Shown here one piece after another: positions 26,793 through 36,685 of a DNA stretch of 64,000 nt. The position numbers and the translations under genes are program-made. Position 1 is the first letter of the stretch. The number at the start of each line of letters is the position of its first letter. The DNA comes from GCA-2737725 sp965229355 (GTDB lineage Bacteria; Pseudomonadota; Alphaproteobacteria; Rhodospirillales; Rhodospirillaceae). The stretch spans positions 310,001 to 374,000 of the forward strand of contig OZ245869.1 in NCBI GenBank assembly GCA_965229355.1. The letters run 5' to 3'. Under the pieces are notes generated by a model. The model worked only from the letters and a program-made list of their open reading frames with translations, was not told the DNA's origin and searched no databases.

Positions 26793-28433
26793 TTAGAAAT
26801 CCATACCGCCCGGCATGCCGCCGCCCGGACCGCCCATCGGCGGAGCGTCAGCTTTCGGCAGTTCACCGATCATGGCTTCGGTGGTGATCAACAAGCCAGC
26901 AACCGAAGCTGCGTCTTGCAGAGCAACGCGGACGACCTTGGTCGGATCCACGATACCAGCCTTAATCATGTCGACGTACTTGTGCGACTGAGCGTCGAAG
27001 CCTTGATTGACTTCTTTGGCTTCAGCGACTTTGCCAGCAATCACGGCACCATCTTCACCGGCGTTTTCGGCGATTTGGCGCAGCGGTTGTGTCAGAGCGC
27101 GGCGAACGATTTCGACACCAACGCGTTGATCGTCGTTGTCGGTTTCGATCTTGCCCAAGCGTGAACCAGCGCGAACCAAAGCGACACCGCCGCCCGGAAC
27201 GATACCTTCTTCAACGGCAGCGCGTGTTGCATGCAGAGCATCATCAACGCGGTCTTTTTTCTCTTTCACTTCCACTTCCGTCGCACCGCCGACGCGGATC
27301 ACGGCAACGCCGCCAGCCAATTTGGCCAGACGTTCTTGCAGCTTCTCACGGTCGTAGTCCGAGGTCGTGTCTTCGATTTGACGGCGGATTTGCTCGCAAC
27401 GGGCAGCGATATCGCCCTTCTTGCCAGCGCCATCAACGATGGTGGTGTTGTCTTTATCAATGGAGACTTGCTTAGCAGTGCCCAGCATTTGCAGGGTCAC
27501 GTCTTCCAACTTGATGCCGAGTTCATCGCTGATCAGCTGACCGTTGGTCAGAACAGCGATGTCTTCCAGCATAGCTTTGCGACGATCACCGAAGCCCGGA
27601 GCCTTCACAGCCGCGACCTTCAAGCCGCCACGCAGCTTGTTGACGACCAGGGTTGCCAATGCTTCGCCTTCGATGTCTTCAGCGATGATCAACAACGGCT
27701 TCGAGCTTTGGACAACAGCTTCCAACACCGGCAGGAGAGGCTGGAGCGTCGACAGCTTCTTTTCGTGGATCAGGATGAACGCGTTTTGCAGATCAACGGT
27801 CATCTTGTCAGCGTTGGTGATGAAGTACGGCGACAGATAGCCGCGGTCGAACTGCATACCTTCGACGATGTCGAGTTCGGTATCCATGCCCTTGGCTTCT
27901 TCAACGGTGATCACGCCTTCTTTGCCAACTTTATCCATGGCTTTGGCAATGATCGCGCCGATTTCGCTTTCGCCGTTGGCCGACACGGTGCCGACTTGTG
28001 CGATTTCGCCCGAGGTCTTGATTGGCTTCGAGATCTTAGCCAATTCGCCGACCACTTGTTCCACGGCCTTATCGATGCCGCGCTTCAAGTCCATCGGGTT
28101 CATGCCGGCAGCGACGGCTTTGCAGCCTTCGCGGACGATCGATTGAGCCAGAACGGTGGCGGTCGTGGTGCCATCGCCAGCAGCGTCAGCGGTTTTGGAA
28201 GCAACTTCCTTCACCATCTGCGCGCCCATGTTTTCGAACTTGTCTTTTAGTTCGATTTCCTTCGCGACCGACACACCGTCTTTGGTGATGCGCGGAGCGC
28301 CGAAGGCTTTCTCGATCACGACGTTGCGGCCTTTCGGGCCGAGCGTGACTTTCACAGCGTTGGCGAGGATGTCGACACCGCGAAGCATTTTGTCGCGAGC
28401 GTCAGAGCCGAAACGGACGTCTTTGGCTGCCAT
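26793..28433 (-). CDS. groL: 60-kDa chaperonin GroEL
   Basis: A 546-residue chaperonin that folds proteins inside a double-ring chamber with GroES and ATP. The N-terminus MAAKDVRFGSDARDKML, the ATP-binding GDGTTTATVLAQSI near 86-99, and the C-terminal GGM-rich tail (PGGGMPGGMDF) are all present at full length. The sequence looks alphaproteobacterial. It follows groES by 52 nt and ends at the bidirectional terminator. Heat-shock control by HrcA through the CIRCE element before groES is expected. Confidence 0.97.
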   Translation of the reverse strand: MAAKDVRFGSDARDKMLRGVDILANAVKVTLGPKGRNVVIEKAFGAPRITKDGVSVAKEIELKDKFENMGAQMVKEVASKTADAAGDGTTTATVLAQSIVREGCKAVAAGMNPMDLKRGIDKAVEQVVGELAKISKPIKTSGEIAQVGTVSANGESEIGAIIAKAMDKVGKEGVITVEEAKGMDTELDIVEGMQFDRGYLSPYFITNADKMTVDLQNAFILIHEKKLSTLQPLLPVLEAVVQSSKPLLIIAEDIEGEALATLVVNKLRGGLKVAAVKAPGFGDRRKAMLEDIAVLTNGQLISDELGIKLEDVTLQMLGTAKQVSIDKDNTTIVDGAGKKGDIAARCEQIRRQIEDTTSDYDREKLQERLAKLAGGVAVIRVGGATEVEVKEKKDRVDDALHATRAAVEEGIVPGGGVALVRAGSRLGKIETDNDDQRVGVEIVRRALTQPLRQIAENAGEDGAVIAGKVAEAKEVNQGFDAQSHKYVDMIKAGIVDPTKVVRVALQDAASVAGLLITTEAMIGELPKADAPPMGGPGGGMPGGMDF

Positions 28434-28485
28434 GTGGGTTATTCCTTAAATCTGAATTGTTCTGATTGATACGGGAGCCGAGTGA

Positions 28486-28773
28486 TTACTCGAGGATCCC
28501 CATGATGTCGGATTCCTTCATGATCAGGAGATCCTTGCCGTCGATCTTCACTTCGGTGCCAGACCATTTGCCGAAGAGGATACGGTCGCCCTTTTTCACA
28601 TCGAGGGGCTGCAACTTGCCATTCTCGTCACGAGCGCCAGGGCCCACCGAGATGACTTTGCCTTCCATCGGCTTTTCCTTGGCGGTGTCTGGGATGATGA
28701 TCCCGCCTTTGGTTTTGCTGTCCGATTCAGCGCGCTCAACCACGACCCGGTCGTGCAACGGCTTAAATTTCAT
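28486..28773 (-). CDS. groS: 10-kDa co-chaperonin GroES
   Basis: The 95-residue lid of the GroEL chamber. It starts MKFKPLHDRVVVER, contains the mobile-loop stretch ESDSKTKGGIIIPDTAKEK (about 18-36) that docks on GroEL, and ends YNE/LE-like with KESDIMGILE. Length is typical. GGAGG lies 5-9 nt before the ATG. It is the first gene of the groES-groEL operon. The CIRCE operator lies 60 nt upstream. Confidence 0.96.
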   Translation of the reverse strand: MKFKPLHDRVVVERAESDSKTKGGIIIPDTAKEKPMEGKVISVGPGARDENGKLQPLDVKKGDRILFGKWSGTEVKIDGKDLLIMKESDIMGILE

Positions 28774-28832
28774 GGGTTATCCTCCGGTAAGAGATTGAAT
28801 TATCTCAATTTCTGAAACAGCGCGGGCATGTG

Positions 28833-28859
28833 TTAGCACTCCCCAGCGCCGAGTGCCAG
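28833..28859. promoter_or_regulatory. CIRCE element (HrcA operator)
   Basis: TTAGCACTC-N9-GAGTGCCAG lies upstream of groES on the minus strand. The left half is identical to the CIRCE consensus TTAGCACTC. The right half differs from GAGTGCTAA in its last three bases by two changes. HrcA bound here represses groES-groEL until heat stress. Confidence 0.9.
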
Positions 28860-29023
28860 TTACGTAGGAGGGGGGGCCAGAAGAGTCAAGGCTTGGACCC
28901 ATGAAAAGGTGTGGAAAACAGCCACCGTCAGCGCCCCGGTGAGCGGGTGCAAATGGTTAAAATGGTAGGTCTCGCCCTGCAAATGCATGAGATTTGCAGG
29001 GACGACCTTGGGGATTTGGTGAA

Positions 29024-30439
29024 GTGCGTGGATTACTTAAATTTATCGCCATAATGGGCGTCGGGCTTCTGGCAATGGGGGCTAGGGCCTCGACATTGCG
29101 GGATGAATTGCTGGCGAGTCCCCTGACCGATCAACTGGGCGGTGCCACCACGCGCCCGGTCGCGACCAAAGATGCGTTTACGTTTGTCGCGGGCAATGCC
29201 TCGGCCGAGCACAAAGCGCAGTTCGTGCGCGGCAATGAACTCTTCACCGCAACCTGGGAACCAACACCGGGTAAGAACCCGAACACGCAAGGCTTGGGCC
29301 CGCTGTTTAATGCCAAGTCCTGCTTTGATTGCCACATCCAGAACGGGCGCGGCACGCCGCCCGCCAAACCCACCGATGTTTTAGAAAGTAGCCTGGTGCG
29401 CTTCTCAGTGCCGGGCAGCGACCCCAACGGCGGGCCTGCGCCTATTCCTGTTTACGGCGATCAACTTCAGGACAAGGCGATTGAGGGCGTGCCGCCGGAA
29501 GCTATTCCCCAAGTACGGTGGACGGAAACCACAGGACGTTATGGGGATGGCACGCGGTATAGCTTGCGCACGTCGCACGTCACGCTGACGAAACCGGCTT
29601 ACGGCGCATTCCCCAAAGACATGCTGATCTCGTTTCGCGTCTCAAACCCGGTGATTGGTGTGGGGCTGTTGGAATCAATTCCTGAAAGCACGTTGCTTGC
29701 TTTAGCTGATGAGAACGATTCCGATGGTGACGGCATTTCGGGACGCATGAACGTCGTGTTCGATATGGCCACCAAAGAACGCAAAGCTGGGCGCTTTGGC
29801 TGGAAGGCCAATAACGCAAGCTTACGCCATCAGAACGCCACTGCGTCTTTAAGTGATATGGGCTTGTCGTCTGAAATGCTGCCGATTGATCTGTGCCGCA
29901 AGGAACAGGTGGAATGTGTGGACGCCGCGCGCAAAGCCAAACCAGCCGATGGTTTTGAACTGAGCCCAGAGCAGGTGGAACAGTTGTTGGTCTACATGCA
30001 ACTGATCGCCGTGCCGCAACAGCGCAACGCGCAATTACCTGAAGTGAAACGCGGTGAAGCTGTATTCCGGGATATGGGGTGCGCTGGCTGTCATATGCCG
30101 ACAATGACCACGGCAGCCAATGCAGCGATACCGGAATTGAGCAACCAAACCATCCACCCGTTCACCGACATGCTGCTGCATGACATGGGCGACGGTTTAG
30201 CGGATGGTCGCCCTGATAACCTCGCGAGTGGTTCGGAATGGCGCACGACGCCACTGTGGGGTTTGGGCCTGACTGAAAAAGTAAACGGCCACAGCTTCCT
30301 TTTACACGATGGCCGCGCGCGCAACATCAGCGAAGCAATTTTGTGGCACAGCGGCGAAGCAGAGAACGCGAAAGAGAAATTCCGTAACGCGCCGAAAGCT
30401 GTGCGCGAGGATCTATTGACGTTTTTGGGGTCGCTCTAA
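29024..30439 (+). CDS. Di-heme oxidoreductase (DUF1111, cytochrome c peroxidase-like)
   Basis: About 471 residues with an N-terminal signal peptide (basic start, LLKFIAIMGVGLLAMGARA). Two c-type heme sites are seen, CFDCH near residue 100 and CAGCH near 352. The family contains periplasmic two-heme thiol or peroxide oxidoreductases, often tied to metal or imelysin-type loci, and its exact reaction is not settled. The GTG at 29024 puts the charged residues in front of the hydrophobic core. A TTG at 28994 and ATG at 29054 are alternatives. It converges with the TPR gene. Confidence 0.82.
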   Translation: MRGLLKFIAIMGVGLLAMGARASTLRDELLASPLTDQLGGATTRPVATKDAFTFVAGNASAEHKAQFVRGNELFTATWEPTPGKNPNTQGLGPLFNAKSCFDCHIQNGRGTPPAKPTDVLESSLVRFSVPGSDPNGGPAPIPVYGDQLQDKAIEGVPPEAIPQVRWTETTGRYGDGTRYSLRTSHVTLTKPAYGAFPKDMLISFRVSNPVIGVGLLESIPESTLLALADENDSDGDGISGRMNVVFDMATKERKAGRFGWKANNASLRHQNATASLSDMGLSSEMLPIDLCRKEQVECVDAARKAKPADGFELSPEQVEQLLVYMQLIAVPQQRNAQLPEVKRGEAVFRDMGCAGCHMPTMTTAANAAIPELSNQTIHPFTDMLLHDMGDGLADGRPDNLASGSEWRTTPLWGLGLTEKVNGHSFLLHDGRARNISEAILWHSGEAENAKEKFRNAPKAVREDLLTFLGSL

Positions 30440-30480
30440 CTAAACCTCTCCCATAAGGAGAGTGAGAAGTAGGTCTGTCC

Positions 30481-30957
30481 TTACTTCGCTTTATGCGCGG
30501 TCCACTGGAATTCACCATCTTTCGCGCGTTCGATGGCGGCTTGCAGCACATCATGCGCTTCACAGCCGGTGGGGCAGATGGTTTTCAGTTTCGCTAAGTT
30601 CGCTTCGGCTGCGGCTTTGTCATTCATCTTTAAGAACAACTCGCCCTGATATTCCAAAGCCCCCATGTGATCGGCTTTGAAGGATAGCGCTTTGTTGTAG
30701 CTGGCCATCGCTTCCGTCAGCATGCCGTTGTTCCGCTGAACATACCCCAGCATGCTTAAGACTTCGGGGTTCTCAGGTTCGAATTTTGAAAGCTCCGAGA
30801 CCATCGGCAGCGCTTTCTTAAAGTCGCCCGCATCAACGGCCTTCTGGCATTCCTTGAAATTGTAGGTCGGGAAATCAACACCCGCGATGGCCCACACCGG
30901 CGACGTAAAGGTAAGCGTAGCAAGAACGCTAACAGCAGCAAGCACGGACTTGGTCAT
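30481..30957 (-). CDS. Exported TPR protein
   Basis: A 158-residue protein with a signal peptide ending near VWA (about residue 23). At least three tetratricopeptide units follow (about 35-135; FKKALPMVSELSKFEPENPEVLSMLGYVQRNNG, then MTEAMASYNKAL-like and KAAAEANLAKLKTICP). A cysteine pair (ICPTGC) near the end may form a disulfide in the periplasm. TPR proteins act as interaction scaffolds, and the partner is unknown. The start is uncertain, with several close ATGs between 30957 and 30984 and no clear ribosome site. Confidence 0.7.
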   Translation of the reverse strand: MTKSVLAAVSVLATLTFTSPVWAIAGVDFPTYNFKECQKAVDAGDFKKALPMVSELSKFEPENPEVLSMLGYVQRNNGMLTEAMASYNKALSFKADHMGALEYQGELFLKMNDKAAAEANLAKLKTICPTGCEAHDVLQAAIERAKDGEFQWTAHKAK

Positions 30958-31149
30958 GGGCGTCACAAACATGAGTGTCATCAATGGTTATCGGTTGAAC
31001 ACATAAAAACTGCCCTGCTCCACACATCAGCACAAGCAGGTGCACGCGAGCCGTTTGGCCAGCGAACCGCTTTACCATACCGATGAAACGGTAGGCTTAT
31101 ACCTTTTTGTGATGGCGCAATGCCGGTTCAGGCACTGCGCCACTTTCAA

Positions 31150-33081
31150 CTATTTCTTGGCTGCGTAAATCTGATCAAGGCGCGCAGGTTTATCGTTGAT
31201 GCGCTCCAGTTTCGGATAGCGCAAACCGCCCCGGTAATCGAACGATACAGTCGAGAAGCGGTCGCCGTTTTTCAGCAGCAACTCAATCGGTGTGCCATCT
31301 TTTTTCGCGTCTTTAATCGCATCCTTCAGCTTATCCGCATCGTAAGCGATGTTATTGACGGCAATAATTTGCGCACCGGTTGTTATGCCCTTCTCGAACG
31401 CCAGGCCATTCCATTGCACGGCATTGATGCGCCCTTCACGGCCCACCGAGAAACCTAAGGAATACGTGAAGCCAGCAGTGCGGCTGCGGCTTTCAGCATT
31501 GGTCAGGTAAGTTGAGGGCTTTTCAACATACGTCAACTTGTAGCCACCGCGCGTTAAGCCATCGAGTGGCGCTGGGCCATGCCCATCCAGGCGCGTGCGC
31601 AAGAACGTCGCCCAGTCATGGGCCACAACATCATTCAGCGCCTTCACCACATCTTCAAACGTATAGGTAGTTGATATGGTGCTGCCATCTTTCACACCGA
31701 AGAATAACTTGGCAAAATCATCCAGCGATTTGCGGTCATTCGTTTTTTCGCGGATCAGTGTGTCCGCATCCAACCAGATCAGCTGGCCCTCTTGGTAATA
31801 ATCCTCACCACGCTGCCAACTGCGCCAGGGCTGAGCACCGCGCTTGATGGTGATCGGATCGTTCACTGTGTCTTGCAGCGCTTTCCATTCACGGCCTACA
31901 CGCACATCAAACGTGGCCGCAGTGAGTGCCAATGAATCGAGTGCTTCTTGTTGCGTGTTCAAACCAGCGCGGGCCGTCAGCACCTCGCCCCAGTATTGAG
32001 TTTGGCCTTCGTACACCCACAGCAAGCTGTTGCGCATCGGCACGCTGTAGGTCGGCGTCCAGGCATCAGCACCGCGGCGGAACTTGCCGTTCCATGAGTG
32101 CACATACTCATGCGGCAACAACGTGCGCGCATCGGGCGTTTTATCCCACTCGGTGAAGTAGCCCGGAATGGTGCCATTCTCGGACGACTGTTGATGCTCT
32201 AACCCAATGCCGCCCATTTGGTCGGTGAGTGCCAATAAGAAGTCGTATTGTTTGTAGTGCTTCGAACCAAACAGCTTCTGCGCCTGCGTTACCAACGCGC
32301 GGTGGGCCGCAATGTGTTGCGGCTTCATCTCTAACAACGCGGGGCGGTCCGCCACGATATTCAGATAAACCGGGTTGGCTTTATCGCCCAATTCTACGCG
32401 CTCGAAATGGCGACCTGCGAACATCGGCGCATCCACCAACTCTTCATATGAAACCGTTTTGAAGGTCGTCACGTTGCCATTCGTGTTGGCCGCTTCCAGC
32501 GACGCTGCGTATTTCCAACCTTCAGGAAGCTTTAACGTCAACGCCACCGGGATTTGGCGTGTGTAGTAACCCGCAGGATAAAGCGCCAAGCTGTTCCATT
32601 GCAGGTTCATCATCTCAGGGGTCACAACAATGCGGCCCTGCCCGCCTTCGGTCGCGGACAGAAATTGGAAATTCGCTTCGATAGATGTGACGCCCGCAGG
32701 GACATCAATATGGAACGCATAAACGTCAACGGTGTCCCGCACCCATTCTAAACGCTTTCCACCGCCGGTGATGATGAGACCCGCCAGCTTATCAATAGAG
32801 CCGCGCGGCGCGTGATTGCCTGGCAGCCATTCCGGGTACAGCAGCGTCACGCGCTCGCCGCCTTTGACCGGGATAGTTTGCTTGGTGGTGATGATACGGC
32901 GTGCGAGATCGGTCGCATCAACGCTCACGGTCATCGTGCCGGGATAGGGAATGTCTTGCGGCGCGATAATGGGCGCTGGCAGTGGTGCTGTTTCAGGCAA
33001 TTCGCCATTATGTGCGAAACCACTGCCCCCCAATGCCAACAATGCAATGAGTGCTGTACTGGTTAAAATCGCGCGCTTCAT
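31150..33081 (-). CDS. M61 family (glycyl aminopeptidase-like) metallopeptidase
   Basis: A 643-residue exported peptidase. A signal peptide (MKRAILTSTALIALLALGG) is followed by an N-terminal beta domain and the gluzincin core with the zinc motif HEYVH near residue 323 (LPHEYVHSWNGKFRRG). A PDZ domain lies near the C-terminus (about 510-600). M61 enzymes remove N-terminal residues from peptides, often preferring Gly or Ala. The start at 33081 has GGGGGA upstream, and the open frame to 33216 would overlap the divergent M14 gene. Together with that gene it forms a pair of exported peptidases sharing a 92-nt promoter region. Confidence 0.9.
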   Translation of the reverse strand: MKRAILTSTALIALLALGGSGFAHNGELPETAPLPAPIIAPQDIPYPGTMTVSVDATDLARRIITTKQTIPVKGGERVTLLYPEWLPGNHAPRGSIDKLAGLIITGGGKRLEWVRDTVDVYAFHIDVPAGVTSIEANFQFLSATEGGQGRIVVTPEMMNLQWNSLALYPAGYYTRQIPVALTLKLPEGWKYAASLEAANTNGNVTTFKTVSYEELVDAPMFAGRHFERVELGDKANPVYLNIVADRPALLEMKPQHIAAHRALVTQAQKLFGSKHYKQYDFLLALTDQMGGIGLEHQQSSENGTIPGYFTEWDKTPDARTLLPHEYVHSWNGKFRRGADAWTPTYSVPMRNSLLWVYEGQTQYWGEVLTARAGLNTQQEALDSLALTAATFDVRVGREWKALQDTVNDPITIKRGAQPWRSWQRGEDYYQEGQLIWLDADTLIREKTNDRKSLDDFAKLFFGVKDGSTISTTYTFEDVVKALNDVVAHDWATFLRTRLDGHGPAPLDGLTRGGYKLTYVEKPSTYLTNAESRSRTAGFTYSLGFSVGREGRINAVQWNGLAFEKGITTGAQIIAVNNIAYDADKLKDAIKDAKKDGTPIELLLKNGDRFSTVSFDYRGGLRYPKLERINDKPARLDQIYAAKK

Positions 33082-33173
33082 GCGTCCCCCATAAGTCCAA
33101 AATCTTTTCAAATCGTGCCGCAAAACATGCCATGCTGTGAAGAGCGAATCACATGCGGCTTGGGGGAGATCAC

Positions 33174-35018
33174 ATGGTTTTGCAGTGCAGGACAAAATTG
33201 CGCTTTGCAGTTTCAATTCTAGCGTTTGCGCTTTTCAATCCATCCCTACACGCGGCTGATGTGGATTACACAACCGCAGCAACATTGCCACCCGATCTGC
33301 CGTGGAAGGGCAAAAGCGAAAAGCTGATCGCCAAGAAAAGCGATGCGTGGATCACGCCCGCAGAAATCAGCGACCTCACCACCTCACCCAATTACGCCGA
33401 CACGATTGCGTTTCTGAACAAGATGGCGGCGGCCTCACCGCTGATCAGGTTGCAAACATTTGGCAAAACGGCCATGGGCCGCGATATGGTGGTGGCGATT
33501 GTTTCAACGGATGATGTAGGTAACGCAACCCCCGCACTCAATCACACGAAGCCCTTATTACTGGTGCAAGCTGGTATTCACTCAGGCGAAATTGACGGCA
33601 AAGATGCCGGCCTGATGTTGCTGCGCGATATCGCGTTCGGTGGAAAATCGAAACTTGTGAAGGATGTGAACTTTCTGTTTGTTCCTATCTTCAACATCGA
33701 CGGACATGAACGCAGCGGTATTTATAACCGCCCCAATCAGCGCGGACCTGTGAACCAGGGCTGGCGCACCACCGCGCAAAATTTAAACCTGAACCGCGAT
33801 TACGCCAAAGCCGACGCGCCGGAAATGCGCGCGATGCTGGGTTTGATTCAAAAATACAAACCCGACTTTTACATGGATGCACACGTCACTGATGGCATGG
33901 ATTACCAATACGACGTCACGTTCGGTTTCCAAGGTGATACGGGCAATTGGGCGGCGTCACCGCACATCGCACAATGGATGCGCGATGTATACATGCCGGG
34001 CGCCACGCGCGCCCTGAAAGATAACGGCCACACGCCCGGCCCGCTGATTTTTGAGCGCGACAACCGCAAACCCACCGCAGGTCGTGTGAATGATGGGTTC
34101 TCGCCGCGCTTCTCGCAAACCTATGGCGATATGATTCATATGGCCTCAGTGCTGATTGAAAATCATTCGCTGAAGAATTATCGCCGCCGTGTGTTAGGCA
34201 CGTATGTTTTGCTGGAGCAAACACTGGCGACATTGGCCCGCGATGGCGCAAGCTTAAAAGCCGCAGCCGCCAAAGACAAAGCCGCACACCCGGCGCAACT
34301 ACCAACGGCGTGGACGTTGGAAGACAAACCGGGTCGTTATGTGGAGTTCTTGCCAGTTGCGCATGAGATGTGGGCCTCACCCGCATCAGGCGTAGAGGAA
34401 GTAAAGTGGCAGGGCAAACCAGCAGCGGTGTTAAGCGTGCCATTGTATGAGTCGGTGCCAACCATTCAGTTGCAGCGTCCGAAGGCTTATTATGTGCCGG
34501 TCACCAAGCCTGATGTGATTGAGCGTTTAAAAATTCAAGGCATTCAGTTTGAAACGCTGACGGCGGCTAAAACTGTCTCGGTGGAAATGTCCACCTTCCC
34601 CGATGCCAAGCACGAGAGCCAACCGTTTGAGGGCCGCTTCACGGTGTTGCCGGGCGAACCGCAACGAAGCCAACAGAACGTGACATTCCCCGCGGGCAGT
34701 GTGCGCGTGAGCACCGATCAGGATTTAGGCGACTTGGCCGTGATGCTGTTGGACCCGCAAAGCGAAGACAGCTTTTTCGCGTGGGGCTTTTTCCCCGAAA
34801 TCATGCAGCGCACGGAATACGCCGAAGGGTACGTGATGGCACCTTTGGCCGAACGCATGATGGCCGCAGACCCTGCGCTGAAAGAAGAGTTTGAGAAGAA
34901 GGTGAAAGAAGACGCGGCCTTTGCCAGCAACGCCAATGCGCGCCTGGCTTGGTTTTATGCGCGCACGCCGTATTACGACACGGCCTACAAACTTTATCCT
35001 GTGGGGATAGAGCGTTAA
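33174..35018 (+). CDS. M14 family zinc carboxypeptidase, exported
   Basis: A 614-residue protein with a signal peptide (cleavage near LHA, residue 27). The zinc-binding HxxE is HSGE near residue 135, a second zinc histidine lies in MDAHVTDG near 233, and the catalytic Glu lies in LIENHSLKN near 326. The C-terminal 250 residues form an added beta-rich domain. It trims C-terminal residues or cell-wall peptides outside the cytoplasm. GGGGGAG stands 5 nt before ATG 33174. It is divergent from the M61 peptidase, with which it probably serves peptide scavenging. Confidence 0.88.
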   Translation: MVLQCRTKLRFAVSILAFALFNPSLHAADVDYTTAATLPPDLPWKGKSEKLIAKKSDAWITPAEISDLTTSPNYADTIAFLNKMAAASPLIRLQTFGKTAMGRDMVVAIVSTDDVGNATPALNHTKPLLLVQAGIHSGEIDGKDAGLMLLRDIAFGGKSKLVKDVNFLFVPIFNIDGHERSGIYNRPNQRGPVNQGWRTTAQNLNLNRDYAKADAPEMRAMLGLIQKYKPDFYMDAHVTDGMDYQYDVTFGFQGDTGNWAASPHIAQWMRDVYMPGATRALKDNGHTPGPLIFERDNRKPTAGRVNDGFSPRFSQTYGDMIHMASVLIENHSLKNYRRRVLGTYVLLEQTLATLARDGASLKAAAAKDKAAHPAQLPTAWTLEDKPGRYVEFLPVAHEMWASPASGVEEVKWQGKPAAVLSVPLYESVPTIQLQRPKAYYVPVTKPDVIERLKIQGIQFETLTAAKTVSVEMSTFPDAKHESQPFEGRFTVLPGEPQRSQQNVTFPAGSVRVSTDQDLGDLAVMLLDPQSEDSFFAWGFFPEIMQRTEYAEGYVMAPLAERMMAADPALKEEFEKKVKEDAAFASNANARLAWFYARTPYYDTAYKLYPVGIER

Positions 35019-35021
35019 CGC

Positions 35022-35366
35022 TTACTGCTTCTGGCAATCCTTGATCACGATATCTTCGCCTTTCATAACGAAGGCTTCTTCACCTTTGGACCAGAAGGTG
35101 TAATCGCCGCCGGTATAGCGAATGCCGGACGCGGCGATGGCTTGGGTCATGGCGATGCTTTGATCGGGTAACGTGACGCGGACTGATTGAAAATCCGCCG
35201 CGAAAGTTGCGCGCACCGGAACACCATTGGCGCACGCATAACTGAAATCCAACGCTTTGCTGGCCACGCCAGTTCCGTTTGATGAGCCGCCCGGCTGCAA
35301 TGCGAATGCCGCGATCAACACGACAAGGCCTGCGACACAGGCGCCGATGATAAGTTTGCGGTTCAT
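35022..35366 (-). CDS. MliC-like lysozyme inhibitor domain protein, membrane-anchored
   Basis: A 114-residue protein with one N-terminal hydrophobic segment (about 5-24), then a beta-barrel domain with the MliC pattern: DFSYACANGVPVRATF, VRVTLPDQSIAMTQAIAASGIRYTGG, YTFWSKGEEAFVMKGEDIVIKDC. The two cysteines probably pair. The SGxxY and W-KG-EA residues match the family that blocks C-type lysozyme. No lipobox is present, so the protein is held by a signal anchor or released instead of being a lipoprotein. GAGGGG precedes the ATGATG. It converges with the M14 gene. Confidence 0.75.
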   Translation of the reverse strand: MNRKLIIGACVAGLVVLIAAFALQPGGSSNGTGVASKALDFSYACANGVPVRATFAADFQSVRVTLPDQSIAMTQAIAASGIRYTGGDYTFWSKGEEAFVMKGEDIVIKDCQKQ

Positions 35367-35569
35367 CATTTCCCCTCATCCGCTGCCACCCTCACCACGC
35401 ATCTTACATATTATATATGTCGACTGTTGATGAGAGAGCAGCAAAACAACGCTAAGCTGTTGATAGATAACATAATTTAGGAACGAAACTGTTACACGCG
35501 GTTTCTTGTGAAGCGGGGCCGTTTGGCCTACATCATGGGCCGCTTAAAGCCCCGCATATGAAGGCCGCC

Positions 35570-36664
35570 ATGCCCATCGCTACCGTACAAGACCCGAAAC
35601 ACGCCCGCGCTATTGGCATCTGGCTGGTGATCTGCGCAGCCATGGTGTTCGCCATGGTGATCTTGGGTGGCGCAACGCGGCTAACAGAATCTGGCCTCTC
35701 GATGGTGCACTGGAAGCCCTTGCACATTCTGCCGCCGCTGACCGACCAAGAATGGGCCGAAGAGTTTGCGGCTTATCAGCAGTACCCCGAGTTCCAGAAG
35801 AAAAACACCTGGATGGGTGTGGATGACTTTAAACAAATTTTCTGGCTGGAATTTTCACACCGCTTGTGGGGCCGCACCATTGGCTTTGCGTTCTTCATTC
35901 CGTTTGTGGTGTTCTTCTTTCGGGGTTGGTTGGATAAACCGCTGATTATAAAATGCGCGGGGCTGTTTGCACTGGGCGGCGCGCAAGGCGCACTGGGCTG
36001 GTACATGGTCGCCAGTGGCTTGGTGGATCGCCCCGATGTCAGCCAGTACCGATTGGCCGCACACCTGATTACGGCCTTCATTTGCTTTGGATTGATTTTG
36101 TGGGTGGCGCTTGATCAGTTCCGCTTCGCGGCAGGGCGCGACAATACGCAAGATGCGAAAGCAGGTTTGGGTGGCTGGTCTCTGGGTGTCACGTTGTTTG
36201 CGCTGTTGGTGGTAACCTCAGGCGCGTTTGTGGCGGGCTTGGATGCGGGCCAAGGGTTCAACACCTTCCCGCTGATGGATGGGCAAGTGATCCCCGATGG
36301 CCTGTATGAACTACAGCCGTGGTATCTGAACTGGTTTGAAAACCACATGACGGTGCAGTTTAATCACCGTGTTCTGGCGATGACCCTGGCCACGCTGATT
36401 GTGGTGATGTGGTTCAAGGCGCGCAAACTGGACCTTTCCCGTGGCACACGCAAAGTTGTGACCAGCCTGATGCACATGGTGTTTGTGCAAGCCATTCTCG
36501 GCATTCTCACATTGTTGTTCGTCGTCCCTATTCCGCTGGCCTTGGCCCACCAAACCGGCGCACAAGTGGTGTTTACATTGGCGGTGGTTTTAACCCACCA
36601 TGTGTGGGCGAGCCGCAAGGTTGCAGATGCCGCGCCTGCGCTCCATATGAAGCCTGCCGAATAA
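35570..36664 (+). CDS. ctaA: Heme A synthase (type 2 CtaA/COX15)
   Basis: A 364-residue inner-membrane enzyme with eight membrane segments that oxidises the methyl group of heme O to make heme A for cytochrome aa3 oxidase. Type 2 features are present: GGATRLTESGLSMVHWKP in the first segment, WLEFSHRLWGR near 100, a histidine in QYRLAAHL, and HQTGAQVVF near the end. The loop cysteines of type 1 enzymes are absent. An AAGG 5 nt before 35570 favours this ATG over 35558. tldD follows after 21 nt, probably cotranscribed. Confidence 0.92.
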   Translation: MPIATVQDPKHARAIGIWLVICAAMVFAMVILGGATRLTESGLSMVHWKPLHILPPLTDQEWAEEFAAYQQYPEFQKKNTWMGVDDFKQIFWLEFSHRLWGRTIGFAFFIPFVVFFFRGWLDKPLIIKCAGLFALGGAQGALGWYMVASGLVDRPDVSQYRLAAHLITAFICFGLILWVALDQFRFAAGRDNTQDAKAGLGGWSLGVTLFALLVVTSGAFVAGLDAGQGFNTFPLMDGQVIPDGLYELQPWYLNWFENHMTVQFNHRVLAMTLATLIVVMWFKARKLDLSRGTRKVVTSLMHMVFVQAILGILTLLFVVPIPLALAHQTGAQVVFTLAVVLTHHVWASRKVADAAPALHMKPAE

Positions 36665-36685
36665 TTAGAAACGAAAGACCTTTCC

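Noticed and set aside
30446..30462. CTCTCC/GGAGAG hairpin between the di-heme and TPR genes as a terminator
   Set aside because: The 6-bp stem has no T run on either strand; too weak to call.
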